Assembly: GCA_001986395.2 (NCBI GenBank)
Contig: MQVO02000066.1
Coordinates: forward strand, 18,682 to 82,681
Length of the DNA: 64,000 nt
Reading direction: 5' to 3'
Origin: Irpex lacteus
Taxonomy: Eukaryota; Basidiomycota; Agaricomycetes; Polyporales; Irpicaceae
This document shows positions 47,104 to 58,286 of this stretch, in pieces (the first letter of the stretch is position 1; each line of letters starts with the position of its first letter). The position numbers and the translations under genes are program-made. The notes below the pieces were generated by a model, which saw only the letters and a list, made by a program, of their open reading frames with translations, had not been told where the DNA came from and ran no database searches.

Positions 47104-49834
47104 ATGGACGCCTCTAGCAGACGCAAGAAGTCCTCTACCCACACCAACCTGAGGATGGCACCCTATGATAAGAGGTCCTTACTGGCCTCGTCTCAAGTGC
47201 GCGTCCAGCAGGTGAAGAACTCTTCCTCGCGTAGCGGGTCGGGCTCGGCTCACGCTAAATTGGCTATTCTCTACTCCGACGGTACGTATTCCCTCCATTC
47301 TCAAAACATTGTGTGACCTAACAAAGTCATTATCTTAGCCGCGACAAGGGAGGTTATTGTCACTCCGTCTTCAGAGGGCCCAGGTGAGCAATTTGCTGTC
47401 CTTTCTGAGCACCACTCTCATTCATGCTCATTCATGCGAGCAGGCAATTTAGAAACCACAAGAGGTATAGCTACCGTCCTACAAGAAACCAGCGAAAGCC
47501 CATCCAGTAAGTGTTCCTCCCGCTTGAGCGTGTACTGCTGAACCAACCACCTTGACACAGGTACCTCTACCACCACCGTCACCCGTCGCAACCCCAACCT
47601 TGACGCCTCGACTGTACTCGACCTTGATCAAAATCTGACTCGCTCTATGGACACTGGGTACGACTATGAGGGAGAGAGGCTGGCAGCTGCACTAGTAGTG
47701 AGTAATGTTCTGCGTCTGATATACGGATTCACTGACCATCTCAAAGCCTCTGCCTTGTGTAGACGACGGATTATTCGAGACTGGCACAGAAACTTGGAAC
47801 GGACTCTCCCAAGACGACAGTGACTCTGAGTCTACCGCGCCTGCGGCCTTGGTGGAGTCCGCACGCCGGGCACAAGAGGTATGTCAATCGACATGAACCT
47901 AGACTGCATCGTTTACTCATTGTACTCAAAGTCAGTGATCGTTGAGCAAAATGCCGGGGAACAGGTGTCTGGTAGCACCTCCGCCTTTGTTTCCCTGGAG
48001 GAAGACTCTGACATGTCTGAGAATGAGCCAGTGCTGCCTGGCGCACTTCCTGTGTTCTCCTCTAGTTCTTCGAGCGCAACTACGGTTCGTATTCCCCCTC
48101 AAGAGCGACCGGGACAAAAGGCGAGTGGCACATTGATTTCGACACCGAGTCTTTGTCGCTTATCCAAGCCTTTCAGAGTGATAAGATGGTGGTAGAGAGC
48201 CCGAAGGCGAAAGCGAAGGTGATGAGCTCTTTCAAGGGGCAGTCTGTCGCAAGTGGCAGCAGCAATGAGGTAAGCAAAGTCAAAACGCTTCCATTTGAAT
48301 TGCACTAAGAATTAGCAGTGGAAGTCCAGTCCCGTGAGCTACTCTCAGCCTGGTTCGAGGAGCGCGGTGCTATCTCAGCTGGTAAGCTTGCATCTACCCT
48401 CTTCCACTGCGCCATTGGACTCACTCCACTTCGCAGGAGCAAGAACTAGGGGCTATTGCCGATGCTCCGGATGCCAATGCTCCCGTCTCGAAAAGCGAGT
48501 TCGCCAACCTGCTCTTAGGCTTCATGCATGCTCTTGGAGTTGGCGTTGTGAAGACGAATGACACGGCGCCTCCAGCCCATCGATTGCCCTCTCCACCCTC
48601 CGAGTCTCCTCGAGCAAAGTTTGTGCGGACGGAAACGTTGTATGAAACGCACCACAATCGTCCTCAAAGTAGCTCTTCCATTATGGGTTCTTCTTCTCCA
48701 CCGACAAGACCACCCGCTCCCGCTGGATTCCTTCCTGTATATGGAAAGGGGAAACCGCGGAAGTATAATTTGGCTCAGACTAAGCATCGCGACCCCACCA
48801 TGACTAGCATCCAGGTAAATATCAGTCCTTCATACACGATCAACCTTCTGACTTCTTGAAGGCGCACGTTCGCATGATGGCTTTGACGTTCCTTGGGAGA
48901 AGGTCTCGGAAGGAGGGTTTCAAGCCAGGACCCACCGCGCAACAGAAAGCCGGAGCCAAGAGGGGCGTGGCTGCTCCAGACCCACAAGATCCTCGATTGG
49001 ATTTGAGTGGGAAGGGAGTCCGCTCCGATTGGAACAAACAAGTCGCTGTTATGTTCGGAGCCTGGTATACTCGACTCTCCGGGGCATTGACCAGAGACCC
49101 TGCTGTCGCTGAGGAGGCGTTTTTAGCTCACATTCCTGCCCTTTGTCTCCAGGCGAAGAACCAGCTCGCTGAGGATGACGAGATGGACGAAGAAGCTGCG
49201 GCTGTTATCAATAACAGAAGGCGTTCCCGGCGAAGAAAGGTGAGCAGACTCTTCCGCCATTAAAAGGAGCCTACTTAGTCGAAATTCGTAGCTCGCACAT
49301 CGCCGGTGGGAGGACACTTTCCTCCTGGCCTGCTTTGCGGCGATCCGAGAGTGGATCAATCGCTTGGGCACCGATGGCACCAGTGAGGATGAATCCGAAC
49401 ATTACTCCAGCGACGATGACCGTCGCAGGACGTACTGGATTATCCCTTTAGAGTGGCGGTCCAAAGAGCTCATTGAGCTCTTGAGGGTGCTGGACGATTT
49501 GCACCTCATATCCAGACTCAAGGATGCTGGTAAACAAATGCAAGGGAACTTACCTCGCTACAGGAAACTTCGTCCTTCTGCACGCGGGGATCCTAAAGCA
49601 CGCGCTGTTGTTGGCCTCCCGCGCAACTTTTACGATGCGGAATGGCTCAACAACCTGTCTGACTGGGAGAGGCGCAAGCTTCGCATTCGCGATGATGTGC
49701 ATATCAATTTGAGCATTCCCGAAGAGGCCAAGGAGTACGTTCAAGTCTGTATTTACGCCGACGCTCTCTTATCTTCACTTTGCAGCATCTTGAAGACGTC
49801 CAAGAAGGGCAAGGGCAAGGCTCCTCTTTTGTAG
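47104..49834 (+). CDS. Conserved Agaricomycete protein of a kind found beside Tnp2 transposases (cargo)
   Basis: The start at 47104 gives MDASSRRKKSSTHTNLR. Many small exons encode a long Ser/Thr-rich region (VIVTPSSEGPG, SLEEDSDMSENEP), then a folded C-terminal part: HVRMMALTFLGRRSRKEGF, GAWYTRLSGALTRDPAV, WEDTFLLACFAAIREW, TSEDESEH, TYWIIPLEWRSKELIELL and VVGLPRNFYDAEWLNNL, ending KGKGKAPLL. I recall the pattern of a D-E-S-E segment, then WRS..L..LL and GLP.NFYD..W in many mushroom proteins of unknown function, often near transposases. The acidic and basic composition would suit a DNA- or chromatin-associated accessory factor, possibly the TNPA-like partner of the transposase (inference). 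Confidence 0.65.
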
Positions 49835-50407
49835 ATACTCGATGCATGGGTTCTCCTATCGACGCGTATCGAAACCCTTGTACTACACACTGCTCCTTTT
49901 CTTGTATTCTGACTTTCCCCTTCTACTCACTTCGACGACGCCTACTTGCCTGTATGAACCTATCCAAAGTCTTAATGCGATCATCTTCGTGGCCAACGTG
50001 GCGTGAGAATGGGCATATGATCCCGCAACCCTGCTTGAAAACTAGTATAGCATCCGCGGTCTTGCTTGACGATTCCTTTTTAGCAATAAGTCTATGCTTC
50101 CACGAACGCCCGGAGGAAACAAGGCATTCCTTACTCTGGGCATTGATTTGCCCGATAAGTTAGTTTGCCTGGAAAGTAGCTATCCCACATCTTCATGCGC
50201 TAATCTTCACAAGAAGCGAGCACCATCCCAAATTACTCTGGTTCTGAGATGCCTGTTCTGTGTGGTAAGAGACGGGTGTTTTCTAGCTGCAGTCCGTATT
50301 CATTTCATATGTAGGGGGGGCTCTATTGTTACCGAAGACTGATAAATACTGATACCACTGTCTGACCTTGGGTAAATATCCGCGCAGTCTCCTATCATCC
50401 CTTCGAG

Positions 50408-51463
50408 ATGTCCTCTACTTCTTCGATGCCTGATTCCGGCGCACGCCAACGATCTGCCGCCCATTATTATCCTGGGTGTGACTTAATCCTCGCGGTAAGC
50501 TGCCCCTCTTGTTTACGACCTGAGGCTAACGATGGCTCTATAGTCTGTGAAACAGGAGGTGGTGTATGGAATGAGAGAATCAGACCTCTGTACCGAGTCG
50601 CCTAAAATACGCCAGCTGTTAGAGACGGCCCGGGAAGGGGATCAGTCCGTTGGGCGATTTGACGACAACCCGCTCGTATTGCCTGCTGCGCGAGAGGACT
50701 TAGATGTGCTCTGGGACTACCGCTTTTCATTAAAGTTAGTGGCTATGTACTACTACTTTATTGGTACTGACGGAGTATTCATAGCAACGACTCAGCTTCA
50801 TTTCCCGAGTTGTGCAAGATATTGGAACTTTCCCTCTTCCTTGGATTGCAGCGTACGAAGGAGAGGGCCGTCACTGCCATGTCAGCCCAGCCGAACTTCG
50901 CCGAAGATTCAGCCACACAGCTCTATTTCGGCCTCGTAGCTGGAGTCAAAGAATGGTTCAAACCCGCCTACGAGGAGCTCCTTATGCTCCCCGTGTCCGC
51001 TTTAAGCCTTCGAGACTTAAGGGTCATCGGCTTCGAGCTGCTGTACCATTTGATCCAGAGTCGAAAGGGCATCGAGGTCGCATTAGCATTCATAGCAATC
51101 AATGGACCGTACTACCAGAGGTACAAGGACTGCAACGCAAGGACGAACCGCTGTGAGGAGGGCTGGAAAATCTTCTGGGATAAGTACGTGGTTCCCATGC
51201 TCCTCGGCGATTCTGGAATAGGACCAGGGCCTATCCGCGCCCACCTGAACGACCGTCCGTTCAAGATGTGTGCGACCTGCCACCGCCTGAACATAGAGCT
51301 TGTCTGTCGCAGTGGATATCTGAGCATCGTGAGGGAGACAGCACAGGCTCAGGCGGAGATGGCATGCAGAGAGTTCTTGGAATCGCTGCACGGAGATGCC
51401 CACGGCGAGAGCAATGGAGAGGGAAGTGACGGTGGCGAAGAACATGGTGATAGCCAAGAGTAG
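50408..51463 (+). CDS. BTB/POZ-domain protein B (cargo)
   Basis: The start at 50408 gives MSSTSSMPDSGARQRSA; then YYPGCDLILA, VGRFDDNPLVLPAAREDLDVL and FPELCKILELSLFLGLQRTK match the BTB/POZ layout. A helical C-terminal half has CATCHRLNIELVC and an acidic Gly-rich tail (GEGSDGGEEHGDSQE). Three exons. It is related in plan to the BTB gene at 35991-36960 but too different to be a recent copy. Likely an adaptor or scaffold; the partner is unknown. Confidence 0.65.
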
Positions 51464-51491
51464 CCTGACGGCAGGGGAAGCTAGAATTTAG

Positions 51492-52357
51492 TCAGAGCGA
51501 GATTCCAAATGTAGACTTGTCGACCACTTGTATTTGCTGCTCTGGTTTCACGTCTCTATTCGCAATGGCATCGATGAAATGGTGCTTGTATGAATGAAAA
51601 CATATGCCAGTGTCAGGACACGTTGGTATGAGCATGCCTGAAGTAACAAGCTCGCAATGCTGATCGTGTTTGTAGCATCGAAGCCGAATGGAGGCCATGT
51701 TTAGTCTTAGTGTGTGAATTAATCCCGCATAAGTATAGAAACTCGACTCGGAGCTCGCTGCTCCAGACGACAACAATTGTCCGGCATACACAAGTTGGCT
51801 AGACAATAGTGATCAGGTAAATGCAACCGACTGGAGATTCTATCAGTGCTACTCTACTGCGGAGTTGGACAGGTTAAGGGGGAGGCGGTCAACAACGTAG
51901 CAAACGGTTGCTGAGCAGTGACAACAGTGTACTCTAATTGTGCAGGGGTCATAGTCGGTGAGTTGCGGCTTTGGGGTTGGGAAGGTAAAACTCCGCTCCT
52001 AAACCTCGATGGCGCGGGCATGATCTGCGGTAAGGATGAAGTAGGAGCGGTCGGAGCCTGAGGCCAGACGGGATCGGTGTAGAGCGAAGCGGGAATATCT
52101 TGAGTAGCGAGTGAGGTGAGAGCGTCTGGAGATATGAATGGCGGAGGGCATGCCATAAATTGAGGGGTATGCGACGGCCCTGAAGAAGAGAGTACACCCA
52201 GGGGGCACCTTAATCCTAGATTCTCCGACAGCAGCGAGCATAACTGCGCTCCGTGAACGATTATGAGGACACTGAGAGTTGTGGATAGGACGACGTGGGC
52301 CGTGAAATACGCTGCGGCTCCTATCAATTTCCACACGTAAGACTTCTGAAGGACCAA
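51492..52357 (-). CDS. Small membrane protein of unknown function (cargo)
   Basis: Exon one (from 52357, stop-free to 51856) starts MVLQKSYVWKLIG and holds a hydrophobic helix of about 25 residues near the N-terminus, then a Pro/Ser-rich region. A 61-bp intron joins it in phase to HQLVYAGQLLSSGAASS, ending FGISL at 51492. A few Cys/His residues (CYKHDQHCELV, CPDTGICFHSYKHH) could bind metal. Family not recognised; the start may lie further upstream. Confidence 0.45.
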
Positions 52358-53161
52358 CAGAAGTATAAGTGGCGTTGTCGCATTATTGTAATTGGTGTGC
52401 TCACTCCTGCTGCCTTTCTCCTTCTCACAGGACCCTCCGCGGTCACACCCGAAGTCGATTGCGGTTCTCCTTTTTCTTTGAGTCCAAGAGTGAGTACATG
52501 CTACGCTACATGAGACTCGCGACTACTTACTAACTGCTAGGCTTGTCTTAGCCTCGTCACTCGCATCGGGAATACTGAAACGGGATGGAGGATATTCTGC
52601 GTCCACGGCCACGGTGCGACGAAAGAAGAAGGGCATGGTGGTTCAGAGTAAGTGCCTGAGCTGTGGCCTATCCAGGCAGCTTTTGGGGTCTACTACCATG
52701 TGTTGATCGCATGGCTTGTCAGGGTTTCTTGATAATCAGGAGTCGGGCGCTAAAGCACAAGGAGTCTGCTGGAGACCGGAACTTATGCGCTCTTTGTCTG
52801 ACACCTGCGTGGTCCCTACCGTGAATTTTGTACGAGCTTCAACTTACGCTGCGCAATCCTTCGATATTAACTTACATTCAGATTGGTGGATCCGACCTCG
52901 CAAGCTACGTATACCACTCGAATCGCAGAAGACACCCTCTATTGTCTCAAGAGTTCCATACCTATCAAGGTGAGCGCAGCCTAGTCAGCGTTTCCTGCTC
53001 TGCATTGAATCAATGACATTTGTTCAAGACAGACGCACGAAATTCCTTCGCTCACTCCTCTATATAGTGGACGCTTAGTACGGCCAAAGTGTGTCTGAAC
53101 TTAGTAGTTATGCATTCATATCCCCTGATCATACCACGCAGTCGCTTCAAATCGTCTCGTT
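52358..53161. other. Upstream region of the transposase gene
   Basis: Fragments on the plus strand (a hydrophobic IIVIGVLTPAAFLLLTG near 52380-52430, and ASSLASGILKRDGG) hint at another small membrane protein, but I could not build a complete gene. It also contains the presumptive transposase promoter. Confidence 0.3.
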
Positions 53162-56100
53162 ATGAAGCCGCGCCTTCGCAAGGGCGTCCCAGTTGGACAA
53201 AAACCCCCTCCAACCAAGGCAATTCACCTCGTACTCTGCACTTGCACCAGTTGCGCGGAATATGGCATGGCGCTCGACCCGGCCAGTGGCACTCTAGTGC
53301 CAGGTAGGCTTGTAAGTCGTGAGATGTTTAACACGCATCGGGCCCACGGAGGGGCTCTTCCTCGTGAACTTGAAGACGAGGAGTCAGATGGCTCATCATC
53401 AGAGATAGCGGAAGACATGGAGCCTCTGAGGTAAACGCTTCCCTCATTTCCTGGCTTGATATACCACTAACACATAGCAGGCGGCAGACATCCTTAGATC
53501 TTAAAGTAACTGCGATCAATGCGATAGTGGAAGAATGCAGGCAAAGAGTCCGCGATCTTCCTGCCCCTGCTGGCCTACTTTTTCTCGAGCCCCCTTCTCT
53601 TTCTGTTCCCCGACAAGCCACTTCCGAGGCCCCAGAATCTACAGCAGGTGTCAACTTCGGTCGTTACGCTCTTGATCCAGCTCAGACCGCCAACAAGTCT
53701 TTCCTATCGCATGAGCTCTGGCTAGTATCTGCTTTAGAGTCCTTGGACGCAATAGAATCAGGATCTTTGGATGGAGTTCGGGTCGCAAGGAAAAACGCAG
53801 TAGTGGAGATCCAAACCGCGCTCACCAGTTTCGAGACGCTGAAAGCAAAAGAATGGGCGCGTCTGGAAGATATGCAATCGAGGGCTCGCCAGTTCATGGA
53901 GTCCAAAGTAGTAGACGTTGTGGATACAGGTATGATGCCATGAATCTCCTGGAACTACAGTTCATTAACGCTCCTCAGATAGATACATGAGAGCGCTATC
54001 AATATTCAGCACTCCTGCTACATTCATTCTTCGAGTGATAGCCGCAGTTATGCTTTTACTGTGCAAATTATCTCTGGCGCACTGCAGTACCCTACTCCTG
54101 TTCATCCGAGTTCTCATCGAGGCGATCATCAAGCCCTTCGCATTGTCCCCGATGGATATGCACCCAGTCCTCTCGGCTTTCAGTAAAGACGCCAACGTCG
54201 CTCTTGATGCACTGGATCTGCGTCCTACTTCCCACGAATTTCGATGTTGTCCCAAGTGTTACGCGTGCTACATCAGTGACGCTTGCCCCGAATTCTGTTC
54301 AAATGTAGCCAGCAGAGGTAGTAGCCCCTGCGGACGTAGGTTGCGAAATCGCCCACCATATCCCATCACTAGACATCGGGGGATGGCTGCTAAGCGGTAC
54401 CTTCACCATGATCTCAAACAGTGGATCGGAAGAATGCTTTGTCGACCAGGGATGGAGAAGGCTTTGGATAGAAACGTCTATGACACCGGTGCACTGGAGG
54501 GGGAGATGCGGGATATTTGGGATGGCCAGGTACTCAGAAACTTCCGAACTCCCGACGGACGTCTCTTCGTATCGCCTAAGCACAAATCCGAAGGCCGTTA
54601 TGTGTTCTCGCTGAACGTCGACGGTTTTAATCCTCTTGGTGGCAACAGTAAGAAGACCGTCAGCACGCAAGCTATCTACATGGCTTGCCTCAATCTTCCA
54701 CCCCATCTCCGCTTCCGTCCTGAGAACATATTTCTTGTAGGCCTGGTTCCCGGTCCCGATCATCCATCTCTCACTCAGTTGAATCATTTCCTCCGTATCC
54801 TGGTCGATGATCTGCTTGTTTTCTGGAATCGCGGGGTATACTTTTCTCGGACTCCATCATTTCCCAAAGGACGACTGGTGCGCTGTGCTCTTGTCCCAGT
54901 AGTTTGCGATTTGCCAGCCAGCAGGCAGGTCATCGGCTTCGCCAACCACTCCGCTGCAAACTTCTGCAACTTCTGTCGTCTTCCGCTCCGCGAAATAAAC
55001 AATGTCAACCCTGCGACTTGGCCGCCAGGATACGAGAACCGAGAACGCTACCTTGACCACGCAGTTGCTTGGCGCGATGCGAATGCAGTGGAGCAGAACA
55101 GACTCTTTGACAAGTTCGGAATCAGATGGACAGAGCTGTTGCGTCTGCCCTACTGGGACCCTACTAGATTCGTCGTCCTGGACACTATGCACCTTTGCTA
55201 TCTGGGCAACTACAAACGTCACTGCCGGAAGGTATGGGGTATGTCCGTCACTGTCTCCGATGGAGATGGCTCGCCCCCTGCCGCTGACGCAGCCCCGGAT
55301 GACGATAGGTTGGAGTTTGGCTGGGAGGTTCTCAATGGTGGCACCGAAACAGAACTCCGCGGGCTGAAAGTTGATGTCCTCCGTCATATCTGCACGTCTC
55401 TGTCTCTCCAACGCTGTACCAATAAGACAGAGATGGTTAGTGCATTGAAGAAATATGTACGTGACCTTCTTGTATCTCCAATTTCTTGCTGAAACGGCAC
55501 TAGAGGGAAGATATGAATTTGGTCAATGCTGAAGGCGCACCGGTCAACCCAAGGCCCAAGAAGCAGCTTCCTACTGGACCTGTTACGGCGTCTGAGCACT
55601 CGCACGCCGAAAGCGCGATCATGGCCTCTGGAAGTGTCACGGAAGTCAAGCAGAAAGGCGTCCGCAAGGCTGCTTTATTATCTGTAGCGAGATCATGGAC
55701 AGAGCAGTCACAGGATAGTAGTAGAGGCGTGGCGGATGAAGACGACGACGATAGCATGGACGACGACTTGGATGACGACTTCGACAGCCATCCTATTCTC
55801 AGCACCACACAGGAAGCATCGGAAGACTACGCTGAGTTGACACGAGACGAGCTGGCCAAGCGGCTCCTGGACATGGTATACATTCTTTTTACGTCAATGA
55901 TCATTACAAGACTGATTCCTTTCAATAGCGACAGAAGTTACAAGGAATGGACGCACAAAAGAAAGGCAGCAAGAAAACTGGAGTGCTAGGACGCCAGACT
56001 CTTGCTCAGGTCTGGGCTGACATCAAGCGGATGGAGCTCCCGTCTTCTGTGGGACGAGTACCGATAGGTGTTGGTAAGGCAGCACGGGGCAAGCTGAAGG

Positions 56101-57277
56101 CTGACGAGTGGCGGACATTCTGTAATGTCAACCTTGTGCACACGCTCGGTCGTAAGTGGGGGTCATTGCCAGACACAGCTCGGCGACGTCAGCTGCTGGA
56201 CAACTACATGGACCTTGTCACCGCAACGAAACTCTCTACCAGGCGTGTTCTTACGGTTCCCATAGTGGAAGAATGTGGAAGGCATATTGAGCGGTATCTT
56301 GGCGGTCTGCGGACACTGTTCCCTCTGCAGCGTATCACTCCCAATCAGCACCTCGCGGCCCATCTCCCTCAGCTTCTCTTCAATTTCGGCCCCAGCCACG
56401 CATGGCGATGCTTTCCTTTCGAGCGGTACAACCAGATATTGCAAAGAATAAATACTAATCATATCTCAGGTGCGCACGTCTCTTGATTTGAGTTTAGACT
56501 GCCTTTACATTAACGAAACATAGGAGAAATGGAGGCCACTATGTTTGAAAGGTTCTGTATGATGCAGAATCTTAAGGCATTGATGCAGAGTGCGCTACCG
56601 GAAGAGGCTGAAGGGCTTCAGGCTCAATTCGCAACCGCGTTCGAGTCAGAATACCAGGGCTCTACGCCGAATGACCTGTGGCTCTCAGAAGGTGATGGTG
56701 TAAGGTACAGGAACACCAAGAAGAAGACGCCCCTCGATGATGCCCATTGGGCTCTTTTGGAGCCTTGGCTTCATAAGAACCGGAGGGGTAATCATGCACG
56801 ACAGAGCGTCCTATATCAAAGGTCAACCCATAGGTACGCTATGACCTTATCCGCCAAGGGATCGCAAGGAAGCGGCGGTAACAGCAATGTAGCGTGGGGG
56901 AGCTTAGACTCTGATCAGTGGCGCGCAGGTCGTATACAGGCCATGTTTGTCTGGCCTGGAGACAAGGCAGAGATATTCGCCATCGTCGATGAATTTTTGC
57001 CACTAAGGCCGACGTCCGAGAAGCATGACCCATGGCGCCGATACCGAGGTGCAGTAGCTGGCCGCCTCTTCGAGGACAAGGTTGCTCGCACCACCATTGT
57101 TCATCTGGACGAGATATCCTGTCACACCGCTGTTATACCATTTGCCTCACCAAAGCTGCGCTGTCCTTGCGTGCATGTCCTCCCCTTGGAAAAGGTATGT
57201 CTTGACCTCACTCCTCTTCGTTTCCATATACCCAGGAACTGAATAAGCCATTGCTTAGACTTAGTAGCAGTAGCTAG
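53162..57277 (+). CDS. Tnp2-type CACTA transposase, 1273 aa
   Basis: Catalyses cut-and-paste movement of the element. Seven exons (53162-53430, 53481-53929, 53979-55456, 55504-55875, 55929-56469, 56524-57194, 57236-57277) sum to 3822 bp, exactly 1274 codons. The N-terminus has a Cys cluster (CTCTSCAEYG) followed by the GRLVSRE segment common in fungal Tnp2 proteins. A second zinc-like CCPKCYACYISDACPEFC begins near residue 329. The core shows FSLNVDGFNPLGG (D454), IYMACLNLPPHLR, NIFLVGLVPGPDHPS, LVPVVCDLPASR (D550), FCNFCRLPL and VVLDTMHLCYLGN (D641), the RNase-H-fold acidic positions of the family. The later part has HLAAHLPQLLFNFGP, AWRCFPFERYNQIL, then TMFERFCMMQNL. An alternative ending at 57242 exists if the last intron is retained. 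It appears intact. Confidence 0.92.
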
Positions 57278-57464
57278 TAGTATGATCCTCCCAGCTAAAT
57301 CAAACATATATAACCAAAGAGCTGTCTGTCCTATGTATTGCTTATTGAAGTTGCTCACCGATATCATAGTCTCACTGGCTGAACGATATTTTGGTGATTT
57401 TGTCACTCCTTTGTCGTTTCGGGGATATAAGCTTGTACACGCAGGTCTGTTCAAAGGACCAGTA

Positions 57465-57530
57465 GAGCAGTGGCTAACCTCACGGACTCCGTTGCGTTGC
57501 ACCGGGGGTTCGAATCTTGTCCGTAGTAGT
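57465..57530 (+). other. tRNA-like (Pol III) module at inner edge of right TIR
   Basis: Mirror copy of 21247-21312. A-box-like AGAGCAGTGGCTAAC, B-box GGGTTCGAATC, then CTTGTCCGTAGTAG and seven T. The upstream GGACCAG can pair with CTTGTCC at six of seven positions, an acceptor-stem-like feature, but the anticodon arm is poor. Confidence 0.55.
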
Positions 57531-58283
57531 TTTTTTGTCTTTCTTTTTGCTAATGCACCAGGGCCGGCTTCCGGACAGTTGACTAATTGCTAATTAGTCA
57601 TGACTCTCGACAACCGACAACGGACAAAGGACAGAGCTTTCGGTTTTTCTGGCGATTTTGACCTACGGTTTTTTTGAATATCAAACTCAGCCCAAAACCA
57701 AGGGCTTTTTCATTACGATTTTTACCGTGATCAAACCAAACTTTTTCCATTGAGTTTTATTACTGATTTTTTCCTTGCTCAAACCGTGTGAGAAAGTCAT
57801 AGGTTTTCATTCAGATTGCTTCACGGTTTGTGCTGGGATAAAACCGATGCACAAATCCCCCGTTTTTTCCGGCACAAAATCACAATTAAAATCCAGATTC
57901 TTACCTATGATTTTTCGGCCGAAAACTCCGGGGTCAGGACTGTGAGTTTTCCGTCCGCTTTTGGTCAGCCAAAACTGCCATCAAACCAACGATATTCAAG
58001 TGAATTTTAAAGCGGTTTTGGGCAAGGCAAAATCGTAGCTCTCACCTTTTTTTTCCTAGTTTTTGCTCTCGACAAACCACATCACAGATTGTGAAATTTC
58101 GCACCTGAAAAACTCAAGATTTTCTTATGGTTTGATCCAGAATTTTACGGAAGGTAGGAATGTCACAAAACCGTAAATTTCGCAGTGATTTTACATATTA
58201 CAAAATTGCCCATCAAACTCACGGATAGGGGACAGTTTTCCCAGCGATTTTTTGGACGAAAAAATCGTCAGTTCCGAGTAGTG
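57465..58283 (-). repeat. Right terminal inverted repeat
   Basis: Reverse complement of 20494-21312, ending ...CCGAGTAGTG. The internal dyad (57580-57600) lies exactly as far from its terminus (683 bp) as in the left copy, so there are no net indels in the outer part. Confidence 0.9.
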
Positions 58284-58286
58284 TCC
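58284..58286. repeat. Target-site duplication (right)
   Basis: TCC immediately after the terminal TAGTG, matching 20491-20493. Confidence 0.85.

Larger units (their letters stand above)
20494..58283. mobile_element. Giant cargo-carrying CACTA (EnSpm-type) DNA transposon, 37,790 bp
   Basis: Both termini read CACTACTCGGAACTGACG inward, with a 3-bp duplication outside and about 0.82-kb terminal inverted repeats. The right third carries a full-length Tnp2-type transposase gene; the remainder carries about a dozen spliced genes unrelated to transposition. Typical CACTA elements are a few kb to about 20 kb, so this is exceptionally large. The outer portions of the two repeats are identical wherever I compared them, and the transposase exons sum to an uninterrupted frame. 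This points to recent insertion and possible activity. Confidence 0.92.

Noticed and set aside
54299..55411. Minus-strand frames of 162 and 184 codons
   Set aside because: They lie antisense to the large transposase exon, whose frame is strongly supported.
53162..57277. Classification of the transposase as KDZ type
   Set aside because: The core motifs (VDGFNPLGG, ENIFLVGLVPGP, CDLPASR, LDTMHL) are those of Tnp2, and the CACTA termini agree.
20767..58010. Identical 64-codon frames in the two terminal repeats
   Set aside because: They fall in AT-rich TIR sequence with no coding character and exist twice only because the TIRs are inverted copies.
20494..58283. Classification as a Starship element
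   Set aside because: No DUF3435 tyrosine-recombinase captain; long TIRs, CACTA ends, 3-bp duplication and Tnp2 transposase place it with CACTA/EnSpm.
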